A stretch of 7,543 bases of DNA from Bacteroidales bacterium. Lineage in GTDB: Bacteria; Bacteroidota; Bacteroidia; Bacteroidales; VadinHA17. Shown here in pieces: positions 7,280-7,543 of the stretch. The notes under the pieces were generated by a model. That model searched no databases. It had not been told where the DNA came from and saw nothing but the letters and a program-made list of their open reading frames with translations. The stretch spans positions 1 to 7,543 of the forward strand of contig JALOMM010000066.1 of assembly GCA_025455535.1 (NCBI GenBank). Direction: 5' to 3'. Positions within the stretch are counted from its first letter, which is position 1. Each line of letters opens with the position of its first letter. Position numbers and translations under genes: made by a program.

Positions 7280-7543
7280 TTATTGTTTAACAAAGGCTTT
7301 GACAAGAATTGCCTCACCTCCTGAAAGATTTGTTATCGTTACAGATCCGGCTGCGGCCGGAATAATAAATGTCTCTGCGTAGTTATACCGGTGAGAGACT
7401 CCGTTAAGTGCCTCCACTAAAATGGCATCACCTTCCACAAGACTCATAACCAGGCATTTGTTTTGGGTCTGGATATCAATTGAAGTTCTGAAGCTGTACC
7501 TGTGAACGTCATAAAGATGGGTCTCATGGGTGGGAAGATGCCA
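7280..7543 (-). CDS. C-terminal part of a ManA-like class I mannose-6-phosphate isomerase (cupin), N-terminus beyond window
   Basis: From the right edge the minus strand reads 87 sense codons and a TAA stop. The fragment begins [18 protein letters not shown] and contains [15 protein letters not shown] (residues 30-44 of the fragment), [12 protein letters not shown] (53-64) and ILVKAFVKQ at the end. This is the pattern of the C-terminal cupin barrel in class I phosphomannose isomerases: the THxxHxYxVxR entry, the VxGxA turn and the ETFxIPA strand. Such enzymes convert mannose-6-phosphate to fructose-6-phosphate in the cytoplasm. The zinc-binding catalytic half lies outside the window, so activity cannot be judged; Bacteroidota also carry longer ManA-like proteins of unclear role. 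It ends 8 bases before the GH38 start. A mannose-phosphate enzyme beside an alpha-mannosidase makes metabolic sense. Confidence is good for the fold and moderate for the reaction. Confidence 0.75.
   Translation of the reverse strand, partial: WHLPTHETHLYDVHRYSFRTSIDIQTQNKCLVMSLVEGDAILVEALNGVSHRYNYAETFIIPAAAGSVTITNLSGGEAILVKAFVKQ

Larger units (their letters stand above)
1..7543 (-). other. Single co-directional operon for a mannose/GlcNAc-containing glycan
   Basis: All six reading frames run leftward, with spacers of 8, 16, 3, 2 and 8 bases in transcription order. None of the gaps can hold a full promoter or a stem-loop terminator, so one transcript entering from the right edge is expected. 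Starts lack purine-rich ribosome-binding sites, as is usual in Bacteroidota. The order is ManA-like isomerase, GH38 hydrolase, deacetylase, kinase, permease, SIS protein. No regulator, SusC/SusD pair or deaminase is inside the window. Co-transcription is inferred from spacing; the shared pathway is inferred from enzyme families. Confidence 0.85.

Overview
The window holds one uninterrupted, tightly packed gene cluster. All six genes lie on the minus strand, so transcription runs from the right edge to the left edge. Spacers between genes are only 2 to 16 bases. No promoter, terminator, RNA gene, insertion sequence or CRISPR array is visible. Both edges cut through genes, so the operon continues in both directions. 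There is no gene-free stretch over 20 bases.

In transcription order the genes are: (1) the last 87 residues of a protein resembling class I mannose-6-phosphate isomerase (7280-7543, partial); (2) a secreted 1120-residue glycoside hydrolase family 38 (alpha-mannosidase) protein (3909-7271); (3) an N-acetylglucosamine-6-phosphate deacetylase, NagA (2780-3892); (4) a ROK-family sugar kinase with a degenerate zinc motif (1805-2776); (5) a 12-helix major facilitator transporter (639-1802); (6) a SIS-domain phosphosugar-binding protein (1-630, partial at its C-terminus).

The likely source is a member of the Bacteroidota, probably an environmental or gut relative of the Bacteroidales. This is inference. 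It rests on the lack of Shine-Dalgarno sequences before the starts, on the protein flavour (a large GH38 with a Sec signal peptide, and a ManA-like C-terminus of the kind common in that phylum), and on the glycan-operon style. TAA, TAG and TGA are all used as stops, which fits the standard bacterial code. No taxonomic marker gene is present.

Together the genes read as a salvage route for a glycan containing mannose and N-acetylglucosamine, such as N-glycan fragments. The exported GH38 enzyme would release mannose or trim the glycan outside the cytoplasm. The MFS permease would import the sugar and the ROK kinase would phosphorylate it. NagA would deacetylate GlcNAc-6-phosphate, and the ManA-like protein would handle mannose-6-phosphate. 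No glucosamine-6-phosphate deaminase (NagB) is seen, so the SIS protein is a candidate for that step or for a related isomerisation. No single gene is new to science at the superfamily level. The points of interest are the divergent active-site motifs of the GH38 protein and the kinase, and the unassigned SIS protein.
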